DNA of 32,933 nucleotides from a virus (IMGVR_UViG_3300048838_000358:1-32933); one strand, 5' to 3'; positions 1 through 6,498 are shown, counted from the stretch's first letter. The notes: generated by a model from the sequence alone, not told the origin. Program-made: numbers and translations.

Positions 1-35
1 CATTTTTGATTTAATATTTTTCCCTTAAACAGTTT

Positions 36-74
36 GAACAAAACACAAATAGACCAAATTTACTTGGTCTATTT
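36..74 (-). terminator. Probable intrinsic terminator of the 520-aa gene
   Basis: A perfect 11-bp inverted repeat (arms 47-57 and 64-74, core AGACCAA/TTGGTCT) with a 6-nt loop lies just past the stop codon of the leftward gene. On the minus strand it is followed by a T-rich but interrupted tract (36-46), so termination strength is uncertain. Confidence 0.5.
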
Positions 75-80
75 AAAATA

Positions 81-1643
81 TTACTTTGGAATTACAATTC
101 CCCACTTTTCACATGTCGCTTTCCCATCTGGTTCCGGTGGAGGCTCTATAATTGATTTTAATACTGCTCTTGCATATGCCCCTAACTTTTCTATCTTCCA
201 TTTTGGGTCAGTATTTTCACTTATTCTTCTTGTTATAAGGTCTAAAACCGACTTTATAACATTTGCACTCTTGTCTCTAAATATACATACCAGGTCAACT
301 AAATCATTATTCTTAAAATTTATGTTCCTGCTCTTAAGCTCCTCTTCTACCAAAGTTGCTTTTATTTTATTACGTCCAAGAATATTTAAAGTTCTTTTTT
401 CAATTTCTTTTTCTTTTGAAATATAGTATTCCGGTCTAACTCTACATTGTACCACTGTTACTTTTTCTGCCAATCCAGACTCGCTCTCTGGTGTTGGCAA
501 ATAGTAAAAATTAAAATATTTTGACAAACCTTTATTTTTTACTTCTTTATCCTTAATTGCAGCATCACCAAAAAGCATTTTGCGAATTTCAAATGCATTA
601 CGCTTTTTATACTGCAAATTTATTTTTTTATTAAATTCCTCTATGGAATCAATTTTTTCATTCGGTAGCTTGTCTACCTTGATGTAAAAAGTTTTTGCCT
701 GCCCTAATTTTTCTACATAACCACCTTTAGATACAATTTCTCCATTGTTTAATCCATTTAGTATCTCAAAAAAACTACGAATAGAAGCCAATTCTAGCTT
801 CTTAAAGTCAGCATCTTTTAAAACACAGAATGGAACTATTATGAATCTTTCTCTTTTTATTTCTGTGCTTTCTGCGGCCTTTAATGAATACGACCTTCTT
901 TCCGCATCCCAAACTTTTAAAAGGATCTTCTTTTGATATAAATTTTGAAGGCTGTTGTAGAAAGTTGTTATACAGAAAGAATCTGCGCCAAAATCTTTAA
1001 TAATATTCTGGTATAAATTGTGTGCTACAAAATCATAAATAGTACATGTGCTTTCCTGCATGTAGGTAAAAAATGCACATAAAAGCCTTATATCTTCCCT
1101 GTTTATGTTTCGTTGCGCTTGCATTTCTGCATATTGTTCTGGTCTACTAATGTATTTTGCTCCTTCTTCTTCGTCCATTGGTTTCCCAGTAAGCCAAGGC
1201 ATAAAGGATTGATATACTTTAAATCCTGTTGTTCCTTTTACTTCAGCTTTGTTTTCAGCTGGAGCAAATGGACTAATATTATCTCCAAGTGTTTTAAATC
1301 CTTTATTGTTGCTTTTAAGTATTTTCCTTTTTCCCTTTTTTACAAGTCCGAAAAGAAGGTTGTTAATGTGATGTGGTTGCATTCCAAGTACTACAGCTCT
1401 GTCCTCGTATCCATCAACTTTCAATATTACACTTTCAATCAATGGCTTTAAGGCTCCATTAAATGTTTCAATGGAACCTTCAAAATTTGTTTGTGTATAT
1501 TGTTCGCAAAATGCGGAAAAATCATTAAGTATATTATTTTTAGAATTTTCTATGATATAGTTTAGGAGGTTTTTAGACTCTGGCAATATATTTAATTTTA
1601 ATATGTAATTTTCGAGTTTTTGAAGTACTGATGTTCTAGCCAT
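81..1643 (-). CDS. Hypothetical 520-aa protein, possible replication or DNA-binding protein
   Basis: A 520-residue, charged, mostly helical protein without membrane segments or a signal peptide. The start follows a strong AAGGAGG site. I do not recognise a catalytic motif. The C-terminal 90 residues (a helical stretch ending in LGAYARAVLKSI and then a proline-rich tail) resemble in style the C-termini of phage and plasmid replication proteins; that is an impression, not a domain match. It stands alone, transcribed leftward, and is divergent from the accessory operon across an AT-rich 240-bp spacer, an arrangement common for rep genes. It could equally be a regulator or another DNA-binding protein. 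Confidence 0.45.
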   Translation of the reverse strand: MARTSVLQKLENYILKLNILPESKNLLNYIIENSKNNILNDFSAFCEQYTQTNFEGSIETFNGALKPLIESVILKVDGYEDRAVVLGMQPHHINNLLFGLVKKGKRKILKSNNKGFKTLGDNISPFAPAENKAEVKGTTGFKVYQSFMPWLTGKPMDEEEGAKYISRPEQYAEMQAQRNINREDIRLLCAFFTYMQESTCTIYDFVAHNLYQNIIKDFGADSFCITTFYNSLQNLYQKKILLKVWDAERRSYSLKAAESTEIKRERFIIVPFCVLKDADFKKLELASIRSFFEILNGLNNGEIVSKGGYVEKLGQAKTFYIKVDKLPNEKIDSIEEFNKKINLQYKKRNAFEIRKMLFGDAAIKDKEVKNKGLSKYFNFYYLPTPESESGLAEKVTVVQCRVRPEYYISKEKEIEKRTLNILGRNKIKATLVEEELKSRNINFKNNDLVDLVCIFRDKSANVIKSVLDLITRRISENTDPKWKIEKLGAYARAVLKSIIEPPPEPDGKATCEKWGIVIPK

Positions 1644-1694
1644 TGCCGTCCTCCTTGTTGAAGTAGTTTGATTTAAAAATTCAAATATGATAAA

Positions 1695-1700
1695 ATTATA
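1695..1700 (-). promoter_or_regulatory. Possible -10 box for the leftward 520-aa gene
   Basis: Reading leftward, a perfect TATAAT lies about 50 bases upstream of the ATG at 1643. The matching -35 is poor (AAGTTT at 17 bp), so this is a weak call. An inverted repeat AAACTTAAAAA/TTTTTAAGTTT (1718-1728 and 1737-1747) overlaps the expected -35 and could be an operator. Confidence 0.3.
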
Positions 1701-1717
1701 TAAAGCGTAAGCTTAAT

Positions 1718-1747
1718 AAACTTAAAAAGTCTCAATTTTTTAAGTTT
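1718..1747. repeat. Inverted repeat in the divergent intergenic region
   Basis: Perfect 11-bp arms AAACTTAAAAA and TTTTTAAGTTT separated by 8 bases, in an AT-rich 239-bp spacer (1644-1882) between divergent genes. Candidate operator or part of an origin. Apart from this repeat, the two possible promoters and AT-rich sequence, I see nothing else in the spacer. Confidence 0.45.
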
Positions 1748-1785
1748 GTAAATTTAATATTTGGTATATTAAAAAATAAAATCTT

Positions 1786-1815
1786 TTAACAAAGCTTTTA
1801 TTTTTTAATTATATT
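1786..1815 (+). promoter_or_regulatory. Possible promoter for the rightward operon at 1883
   Basis: TTAACA (1786-1791), an 18-bp spacer and TATATT (1810-1815) sit about 70 bases upstream of the start codon at 1883. Both hexamers are four- to five-base matches in very AT-rich DNA, so chance occurrence is possible. Confidence 0.3.
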
Positions 1816-1882
1816 CTCTAATAAAGATTTTTTCAATCTTTTTTCTTATCTTTTTTGTTATCCAAATTTGGAGGTGTTTATC

Positions 1883-2008
1883 ATGACTACAGATGTACTT
1901 ATCAAAATCATTTTAAAGACCAACCTTGACGATTTGGAACGTATTAAGCGAATTCATCGCATACTGAAAAAGCTCAGGGAACGCAAATATAATAAACAAA
2001 GTAACTAA
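1883..2008 (+). CDS. Small basic helical protein, 41 aa
   Basis: The ATG is preceded by a strong TTTGGAGGTG site. The product is short, helical and very basic in its second half (repeated K/R between residues 20 and 36), with no Cys and no membrane segment. Its basic amphipathic character would fit a nucleic-acid-binding or protein-binding peptide, but no family is recognised. It precedes the 480-aa membrane gene by 62 bases that contain AAGTAACTAA-type repeats, and its stop codon is itself part of such a repeat. Probably cotranscribed with the next gene. Confidence 0.55.
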   Translation: MTTDVLIKIILKTNLDDLERIKRIHRILKKLRERKYNKQSN

Positions 2009-2052
2009 CTATACAAGTAATAAAGTAACTAATAAATTAACAAACCAATTAA
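1998..2052. repeat. AAGTAACTAA-type repeat cluster, upstream block
   Basis: Copies of AAGTAACTAA (two close to perfect, two degenerate: AAGTAATAA and AATTAACTAA) are packed into 55 bases between the 41-aa gene and the 480-aa gene. Related motifs recur inside the gene (3091-3148) and, inverted, after it (3521-3610). They look like spaced protein-binding sites. Confidence 0.5.
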
Positions 2053-2070
2053 CTAAGGAGGAATTTTATT

Positions 2071-3513
2071 ATGTTTAATTTTAGTAAAGGAACTGCAGTA
2101 AAAGGACAAAAGAGGCTTACCCTCCTCTATTTCATCGGGTTCTTCACATCCGGACTATTAACATTCAATCTTTTAGTATCGAACGGTACCGACAACCTAA
2201 GCAAGTTTTGCGGTTTTACAATGACTCTAATTTTTGAATTCTCAAAGGCGATCTGTTTTATTGAGTCTCAAAACCAACAAAGACACGAAGAAGGAATGCG
2301 AAAGTTTTTATTCGGTCTTTGGATATTTACCACTACCCTCTCCATTATCGCATCACAGGCTTTTATGATTAATTGCACCAACAAACTTGAGAACGCAGTA
2401 CAGACAAGCTCCCTTTCTCTCTCCCAAATGAAAGACCAGGCAGAACGAACAAAGGAACAAATTGCATCCAAACAAAAGCTTTTGGACGAATCCATCAAGG
2501 CAAAAAACAACAGCCTCTCTTCTTTTGCCTCAGATAAAACCTCTGTTGCAAATCAAACAATTGAATATAATAAGCAAATCAAGTCCCTCCAATCTCAAAT
2601 TCAATCTAAGAATTCAGAATTGCAAAATGCAATTAATAAAAAATGGGCACAGACTCAAGAGCGTTTACGCTCTGAAATAAAGCAATTACAATCTACTTTG
2701 GATAAAACGATTGCTGCAAGGGATAACCTAAAAGCGGTTGATAGCTCTTCCACTGAGCAGGCAGTTATAGACCGTATTAATACTGAAATTGATGCTTTAA
2801 ATACTCAATTGAATACAGTAGATTTTACCAAGGCTTCTGGTGGAAAATCATCGGAAGGTTACGTTGGATTGTTTGAGCTTGTTGCAGGCATCCTCCCTAT
2901 CCCGTATATGTGGGTTAAATTTTTCTTTATGCTAATACTTACGATCGGATTTGAGTTGCTTATCTGTGTACTTTACTATCTAAGTAATAAAGCTTTGGTT
3001 CATCTCGCAACAAATCCAAATAATTCCCTATCTATTGGATTCCATTCCCCAGCTCCTGCTCCGGTACCTGTTACCGCATCCGCAAATTATAACAAAGTAA
3101 CTAACAAAGATACTAACCTAGTAAGTAACTTAGTAAGTGACTTACCAAGCGACAAAGAAACAAAGCCAGTTCCATCCCCTACACTTGAGCGTGGAACTTA
3201 CGGATTTGTTTCACATGGACCCGAAATGGAAGTTAAACAAAAGAATCCGATCGGTTTCTCTACCGCTCCATCCCCTCGTGAAATACCTGCGGATATGATT
3301 GCCTACATAGAGTATATATACAATAATCAGGACAACGGCTACGTGCCTGGATACTCTCGCATCGCACGTGAAAACCCAAATGTGATTACTCCAAATCGGG
3401 CCCGCGTTATAAATTCCGACTTGGTTCGGATTGGAATTACTGCGACTCTTGGCACTTCCACTCGATTGGTTGTTCCAACGATGAATGAAGCAATTGAAAT
3501 ACTAAAATCTTAA
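2071..3513 (+). CDS. Membrane-anchored coiled-coil protein with C-terminal putative winged-helix domain
   Basis: 480 aa; ATG after a strong AAGGAGG site. Visible layout: hydrophobic segments at about residues 16-36, 48-64 and 80-100; a long Q/K/S/E-rich coiled coil at 108-250; a further hydrophobic segment at 283-304; a Pro/Ala/Ser/Asp linker at 325-400; and a compact C-terminal domain (402-480) whose helices and GYSRIA...NRARVINSDLVRIGI pattern resemble a winged helix. This suggests DNA or another partner held at the membrane. The gene is flanked and interrupted by AAGTAACTAA-like repeats, and its codon use is richer in C than its neighbours. I do not recognise the family; DNA binding is inferred. 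Confidence 0.6.
   Translation: MFNFSKGTAVKGQKRLTLLYFIGFFTSGLLTFNLLVSNGTDNLSKFCGFTMTLIFEFSKAICFIESQNQQRHEEGMRKFLFGLWIFTTTLSIIASQAFMINCTNKLENAVQTSSLSLSQMKDQAERTKEQIASKQKLLDESIKAKNNSLSSFASDKTSVANQTIEYNKQIKSLQSQIQSKNSELQNAINKKWAQTQERLRSEIKQLQSTLDKTIAARDNLKAVDSSSTEQAVIDRINTEIDALNTQLNTVDFTKASGGKSSEGYVGLFELVAGILPIPYMWVKFFFMLILTIGFELLICVLYYLSNKALVHLATNPNNSLSIGFHSPAPAPVPVTASANYNKVTNKDTNLVSNLVSDLPSDKETKPVPSPTLERGTYGFVSHGPEMEVKQKNPIGFSTAPSPREIPADMIAYIEYIYNNQDNGYVPGYSRIARENPNVITPNRARVINSDLVRIGITATLGTSTRLVVPTMNEAIEILKS
3091..3148. repeat. AAGTAACTAA-type repeat cluster inside the linker-coding region
   Basis: Five related units (AAGTAACTAA, GATACTAAC, AGTAAGTAACTTAG, TAAGTGACTTA) lie in tandem in the part of the 480-aa gene that encodes its Asn/Val/Ser/Asp-rich linker. 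They match the motif in the flanking non-coding blocks, so this may be binding sites tolerated in a linker, or simply repeat-driven linker growth. Confidence 0.4.
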
Positions 3514-3520
3514 GTGTTTG

Positions 3521-3610
3521 GTTAAGTTACGAACGGTTAGGAGGCTTAGGCCTAAGCCTCCTAATATGTTAGGTTATTAAGTTACTTAGTTAGTATGTTA
3601 TTAAGTTATT
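3521..3610. repeat. AAGTAACTAA-type repeats, downstream block
   Basis: On this strand the motif appears as GTTAAGTTAC, TTAAGTTACTTAGTTAG and two 11-bp direct repeats TTATTAAGTTA (3574-3584 and 3598-3608), spaced 24 bases apart. They flank a perfect palindrome at 3537-3564. This block lies between the stop of the 480-aa gene and the next operon. Confidence 0.45.
3537..3564. terminator. Perfect 28-bp palindrome, possible terminator or binding site
   Basis: A perfect palindrome centred on AGGCCT, with arms TTAGGAGGCTTAGG and its complement, 24 bases after the stop of the 480-aa gene. It can fold into a strong hairpin but lacks a following U-tract. It may be a transcript end or 3' stabiliser, or a dyad protein-binding site, since it sits among repeats. 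Confidence 0.45.
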
Positions 3611-3613
3611 TAA

Positions 3614-3639
3614 TACGTATGTATGTATGTATATACGTA
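3614..3639. repeat. Imperfect palindrome TACGTATGTAT...ATATACGTA
   Basis: A 26-base imperfect palindrome of alternating purine/pyrimidine sequence (TACGTA at both ends), followed at 3654-3668 by a second inverted repeat TAAGCTA-T-TAGCTTA just upstream of the ribosome binding site at 3675. Both lie where a promoter or operator for the agrB operon would be expected. Confidence 0.35.
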
Positions 3640-3687
3640 AATACATAAAGCCGTAAGCTATTAGCTTATAGCTAAAGGAGATACTAT

Positions 3688-3825
3688 ATGAAAATGAATT
3701 GTTATAAAACCGAAAATGGAACTCTTAAAATGATTGATGCTGATAAGGATATAAATACAAACCCAAGATGGAATTTTGTTGGACAAATTGATACAATAAA
3801 AGATAAAGTTGAGGTAGCAAAATGA
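3688..3825 (+). CDS. Hypothetical protein, 45 aa
   Basis: ATG preceded by AAAGGAG at good spacing. The product is small, soluble and mixed-charge, and no family is recognised. Its stop overlaps the start of the next gene (ATGA), so the two are translationally coupled. It is the first gene of the operon that carries agrB. Confidence 0.5.
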   Translation: MKMNCYKTENGTLKMIDADKDINTNPRWNFVGQIDTIKDKVEVAK

Positions 3826-4034
3826 TTTTTGATAAATTAACAGGCAATTTTGGAGAACAAAAAGTTCTCTGGAATAATGAAATGGATTTTTGCGTTGGCT
3901 TGGCCACCGAATTATCCGAAGGAGAATTTGTTGAAGAAGCAATATATGCTAAGTCAACAGATTGTGCGATGCCGAATGATTTTGTAATACGAAAAGAAAG
4001 AGAAATAATATTAGTTTTGGAGCTGATTGAGTGA
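3822..4034 (+). CDS. Hypothetical acidic protein, 70 aa
   Basis: Soluble, acidic protein with two Cys and no membrane segment; no recognised family. It overlaps the preceding gene by ATGA and the following agrB by GTGA, so it is translated within a coupled operon. The C-terminal half (about residues 50-69: FVIRKE...ILVLELI) looks like a beta strand pair. Function unknown. Confidence 0.5.
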   Translation: MIFDKLTGNFGEQKVLWNNEMDFCVGLATELSEGEFVEEAIYAKSTDCAMPNDFVIRKEREIILVLELIE

Positions 4035-4636
4035 ATTTTATAAAGAAGCTGTCTTATTCATCTGCAAAGGCAATACAAACTGCAAAGAAGGAAGAGCATT
4101 ACCATCGTCGAATATATCATTTTGGATTCCAAGTAATTTATGGTGGAATTACAAAAATTATTTTGTTGGTATTACTTAGTTTGCTGACTTTTTCACTTTG
4201 GCCAACATTGGTTTTAACTCTCACATTTGCAATCGTGCGGTCCATTTCCGGTGGATACCACATGGGGACTTACAGTAGATGCCTGGTAATATCAATTTTT
4301 CTTTTTGCTTTTGGTGGAGCTGCAGCACAACATATCCATCAAGACCCATTAATTACTGCAATTGTCGTAAACGTCTTTTGCACTTACTGTTTCATCAGGT
4401 ACGCTCCGATGGAACACCACAACCGTCCATTTACAGAAGGTGAGAGAAAGAAGTTTCGTCTGTTGTCTTTTTACTTACTTGTTGGAATTGGATGGGTAGT
4501 ACAGCCAATATTGATTTACTTTGGTCACTATGTAGTTTCACTGGCGATAAGTTTTGGAATTGCCCTGGAGTGTTTTACAATGACCCGAACCGGAATAAAA
4601 TTATTTAGTATGATGGATAAAGGAGGGATAATATGA
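4031..4636 (+). CDS. agrB: AgrB-family accessory gene regulator peptidase
   Basis: 201 aa; GTG start overlapping the previous stop. AgrB is an integral-membrane cysteine endopeptidase that trims and cyclises the AgrD propeptide into an autoinducing peptide. The family signature is clear: the segment R-x(3)-GGYH-x(6)-C has the catalytic His77 and Cys84, the same numbers as in S. aureus AgrB. It is followed by several hydrophobic helices and the conserved APMEHHNRPF loop near residue 126. Length is normal. It sits in an overlapping operon, followed by a 58-aa membrane protein and a 48-aa AgrD-like peptide. No AgrC kinase or AgrA regulator is present in the window, so any signal would have to act through host proteins or genes elsewhere. 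Confidence 0.9.
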   Translation: MNFIKKLSYSSAKAIQTAKKEEHYHRRIYHFGFQVIYGGITKIILLVLLSLLTFSLWPTLVLTLTFAIVRSISGGYHMGTYSRCLVISIFLFAFGGAAAQHIHQDPLITAIVVNVFCTYCFIRYAPMEHHNRPFTEGERKKFRLLSFYLLVGIGWVVQPILIYFGHYVVSLAISFGIALECFTMTRTGIKLFSMMDKGGII

Positions 4637-4809
4637 ATTTTACTGAAAAGATAAATTTGTTTAAAAAAATATTGTGCACAAAAGTTCCATTTAATACTTC
4701 CCATTTAATCCAAACAGGTTATATTTATGTTCCTGTGTGGGTGTTTGGATTATCTTTAGTAGTATTGCCTTTTATTGCCATTATAGTTATAGTTTGCTTT
4801 AATCTATAA
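4633..4809 (+). CDS. Small membrane protein downstream of agrB, 58 aa
   Basis: The ATG overlaps the agrB stop (ATGA) and follows AAGGAGG. The N-terminal 30 residues are polar with one Cys at 15; residues 33-56 form one strongly hydrophobic segment running almost to the end. It occupies the place where agrD often lies, but a C-terminal membrane helix is unlike the charged tail of AgrD, so it is probably not the propeptide. Possible AgrB partner or small membrane effector; function unknown. Confidence 0.5.
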   Translation: MNFTEKINLFKKILCTKVPFNTSHLIQTGYIYVPVWVFGLSLVVLPFIAIIVIVCFNL

Positions 4810-4878
4810 ATAATTTGATTTGTAGAGTTATTATAAAAAATGATAAACTAAAATAAATTAATTGTGGAGGGATATTTA

Positions 4879-5025
4879 ATGTTTAAATTTTTATTGAAAG
4901 CTTTTTTAACAATATATTGTTTTATTCAAATTTTAAAAATTAATTTTGAATTTAGCGTATTAAGCCACTACAACTTGAATCCATTTTTAGAATTGAAGAA
5001 AAATTCAAATAATTTTTTAAAATAA
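4879..5025 (+). CDS. AgrD-like cyclic peptide precursor candidate, 48 aa
   Basis: ATG preceded by GGAGG at 7-nt spacing, 69 bases after the small membrane gene. The peptide has the layout of an AgrD: an amphipathic/hydrophobic N-terminal helix (residues 1-25), a short core, and a charged tail with Pro, Glu and Leu (NPFLELKKN). If the signal is cyclised through a serine lactone, Ser29-His-Tyr-Asn-Leu33 would give the five-residue ring seen in many AgrD products. There is no Cys in the core, and the tail is less acidic than usual. Seen: size, RBS, position. Inferred: role as AgrB substrate. A spurious short ORF is possible. Confidence 0.35.
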   Translation: MFKFLLKAFLTIYCFIQILKINFEFSVLSHYNLNPFLELKKNSNNFLK

Positions 5026-5038
5026 TTTCGCAAAAATA

Positions 5039-5066
5039 TTTATATTTTTAGTATTCGTGCTATAAT
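5039..5066 (+). promoter_or_regulatory. Extended -10 promoter for a short RNA
   Basis: TGCTATAAT at 5058-5066 is a perfect extended -10 element. A weak -35 TTTATA sits at 5039-5044 with 16-bp spacing. Transcription would start near 5073 and meet a strong terminator after about 70 bases, with no gene in between. Confidence 0.5.
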
Positions 5067-5072
5067 AAATAT

Positions 5073-5142
5073 ATAAAGACTTAATTTAAAAATACCGGAC
5101 GTAATAAGAAACCCCTCAAGCCGTTAACTTGAGGGGTTTTTC
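5073..5142 (+). ncRNA. Candidate antisense RNA of a type I toxin-antitoxin locus
   Basis: A short transcript is predicted from the promoter at 5058-5066 to the hairpin at 5109-5139. It has no coding potential and lies antisense to the 3' end of the leftward toxin-like gene (5143-5240) and its terminator. Convergent, 3'-overlapping antitoxin RNAs are known for TxpA/RatA and BsrG/SR4 of Bacillus and for C. difficile type I modules. Exact ends are inferred. Confidence 0.4.
5109..5142. terminator. Strong, probably bidirectional terminator
   Basis: Perfect 12-bp stem (AAACCCCTCAAG / CTTGAGGGGTTT) with a 7-base loop, followed by a T-run on the plus strand and a weaker T-rich tract on the minus strand. 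It ends the candidate short RNA and lies directly after the stop codon (5143-5145) of the leftward toxin-like gene. Confidence 0.75.
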
Positions 5143-5240
5143 CTATTTGTTTACTATCACTTTTACTAACTCAACAAGAGCCACTGCCAATGGTATTAGT
5201 TCATAATAGGATTTTTTAGGTTTCTTTTCTTTACCGACAT
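5143..5240 (-). pseudogene. Type I toxin-like small membrane peptide, frameshifted
   Basis: Leftward: GGGGGTG ribosome binding site, ATG at 5240, then MSVKKRNLK in one frame and SYYELIPLAVALVELVKVIV in the -1 frame, ending at TAG 5143-5145. Together they make a 32-aa peptide with a basic N-terminus and one membrane helix, like BsrG/TxpA-type toxins (YESL-type start). The zero frame alone stops after 14 codons at 5196. The junction is an A6 run (5212-5217) forming A-AAA-AAT in the zero frame, so either a base was gained or lost (pseudogene or phase variation) or ribosomes slip by -1. A TGG-TATAAT promoter lies upstream at 5294-5302, and a candidate antisense RNA converges on it. Confidence 0.45.
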
Positions 5241-5293
5241 AATAATTTCACCCCCTTTATTATTACAAGGGAGAATCGAAACCTACATAACAT

Positions 5294-5302
5294 ATTATAC
5301 CA
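5294..5302 (-). promoter_or_regulatory. Extended -10 promoter of the toxin-like gene
   Basis: Reading leftward, TGGTATAAT is a perfect extended -10 element (TATAAT at 5299-5294), about 54 bases upstream of the toxin-like ATG at 5240. No good -35 is seen, which is usual for extended -10 promoters. Confidence 0.5.
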
Positions 5303-5354
5303 TAAGAATATTTTTTTGTTTCTGGAAAAACTTTTGAATTTTTTATAAAAACGA

Positions 5355-5386
5355 AAACCCTTCAAGCTTTACTTGAGTGGGTTTTT
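5355..5386 (+). terminator. Second hairpin, degenerate copy of the 5109 terminator
   Basis: AAACCC-TCAAG pairs with CTTGA-GGGTTT around a small bulge, followed by T5. The hairpin and the next 20 bases (GTTTGTTTACTA, 5389-5400) mirror the first terminator and the toxin 3' coding end, which points to an old duplication of the toxin locus. The rest of 5387-5443 is AT-rich with no gene seen. Confidence 0.5.
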
Positions 5387-5443
5387 CATGTTTGTTTACT
5401 AAAACTTTTTATTATTTATATTTTTTTGTAAATGTATTTAGTT

Positions 5444-5477
5444 TTGTATTGCATTTTGAAATACAATATGGTAATAT
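5444..5477 (+). promoter_or_regulatory. Promoter with overlapping operator, copy 1
   Basis: TTGCAT (5449-5454), 17-bp spacer, TAATAT (5472-5477). An inverted repeat TTGTATT...AATACAA (5444-5450 and 5460-5466) overlaps the -35, so a bound repressor would block polymerase. Nearly the same sequence recurs at 6567-6599 before the second operon, implying shared control. The leader 5485-5543 is unusually GC-rich for this region and can form a small GTAA-GACG-TTAC hairpin. Confidence 0.65.
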
Positions 5478-5543
5478 TAATACATGAGATAAATAAACCG
5501 TAAGACGTTACCAATCGGAACGCAGGGTTGAGGAGAAATTAAA

Positions 5544-6044
5544 ATGAAAAACGCAAAATTATTTTTAGAATTAATCAAAGAAAAAAGAGATGAAATCGAC
5601 GATAAAATAAAAGAAGCTTATAAGAAAGCAAATAGCTTACAAAGTGGAATGTTTTATACAGTAGAAGTTTACGAAGATGGGGATGTTCAAATCAACGGAG
5701 CGTTTACATCAGGCACAATAACAATGAGTAGTTACGAGGGTAGGTCTTATGTGATTAAAAAATTAAATGGATGGGAAGTCGACGGATTGGATTATGAACA
5801 AGAACTACTTCAAAGCGATGAAAAATTATATGCTGAATTTTTATCATCTGATTACAAAAGAGAAGGGGCTTATAGCTTTTTATATAACAAACATTCTAAA
5901 AAATTAGAAGAAATCGAAAGCTTATGCACTGAATGTTTAGTTGATGAATATGATTCATATACAGATATTGAGCAAGCAATACAAGAACTTGAAGATATTA
6001 TTGATAGTGAAAAATACAATATGGAGGAAACTTGCAATGGCTAA
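5544..6044 (+). CDS. Hypothetical acidic protein, 166 aa
   Basis: ATG preceded by GAGGAG. Predicted helical N-terminus (1-32, charged coiled-coil-like), a beta-rich middle (35-80, with YTVEVYEDGDVQINGAF) and an acidic helical C-terminus rich in Glu and Asp (residues 105-160). No membrane segment or catalytic motif is recognised. It overlaps the following gene by 8 bases and is driven by the operator-controlled promoter at 5444-5477. Small acidic accessory proteins in such places in phages are sometimes anti-defence proteins, but nothing here proves that. Confidence 0.55.
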   Translation: MKNAKLFLELIKEKRDEIDDKIKEAYKKANSLQSGMFYTVEVYEDGDVQINGAFTSGTITMSSYEGRSYVIKKLNGWEVDGLDYEQELLQSDEKLYAEFLSSDYKREGAYSFLYNKHSKKLEEIESLCTECLVDEYDSYTDIEQAIQELEDIIDSEKYNMEETCNG

Positions 6045-6498
6045 AATCGCAAAATCTTTTAGGCTTGAAGAAGAACAAATTAACATAGTAAAAAATTACC
6101 CCTCATCCGTACGAACGGATGCAGGGGAAAACTATAGATTAGAGGAAATGTTGGAAGGCTACTCAAGTTTAATTGAAATTACCAAATCTGAACTTAAAGG
6201 ATATTTATCGATTGATGAAGCCTGGTACATAATCGATATAACAAATAGTCATTTGTATGTGCCAAAACATTCTCCAAAATCTCAATTAATTTTAGAAGTT
6301 CTAGATGCTGATTTATACGATGGTATTGCATCTAAATGGAATATTGACCTTGCTGCATTTAAATCAAAGCTTGAAGCTTTAACTGAGTTTCAAGCACATA
6401 TTTATTTTTTAGCATCAAATGAATTTTGGAGTTTACCGGATGAGCATCGTAACGGGCCCCGGAAAATTGAATGGGTTAATAAAATATTTAATATTTAG
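6037..6498 (+). CDS. Hypothetical protein, 153 aa
   Basis: The start at 6037 was chosen because GGAGG lies 9 bases upstream; an upstream in-frame ATG at 5941 has no ribosome binding site and would overlap the previous gene by 100 bases. The protein begins MAKIAKSFRLEEEQ, reminiscent of ribbon-helix-helix openings, followed by a mixed alpha/beta body (SIDEAWYIIDITNSHLYV near residues 58-75) and a tryptophan-rich end (EFWSLPDEHRNGPRKIEW). No family recognised. It is the second gene of the operator-controlled pair and ends at a hairpin terminator. Confidence 0.55.
   Translation: MAKIAKSFRLEEEQINIVKNYPSSVRTDAGENYRLEEMLEGYSSLIEITKSELKGYLSIDEAWYIIDITNSHLYVPKHSPKSQLILEVLDADLYDGIASKWNIDLAAFKSKLEALTEFQAHIYFLASNEFWSLPDEHRNGPRKIEWVNKIFNI

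Noticed and set aside
1644-1882. AT-rich divergent spacer as replication origin
   Set aside because: Only one inverted repeat and AT richness; no iterons or DnaA-box cluster seen, so no origin call is made.
4633-4809. The 58-aa gene as AgrD
   Set aside because: It ends in a long hydrophobic helix and lacks the charged, Pro-containing tail of AgrD; the 48-aa gene fits better.
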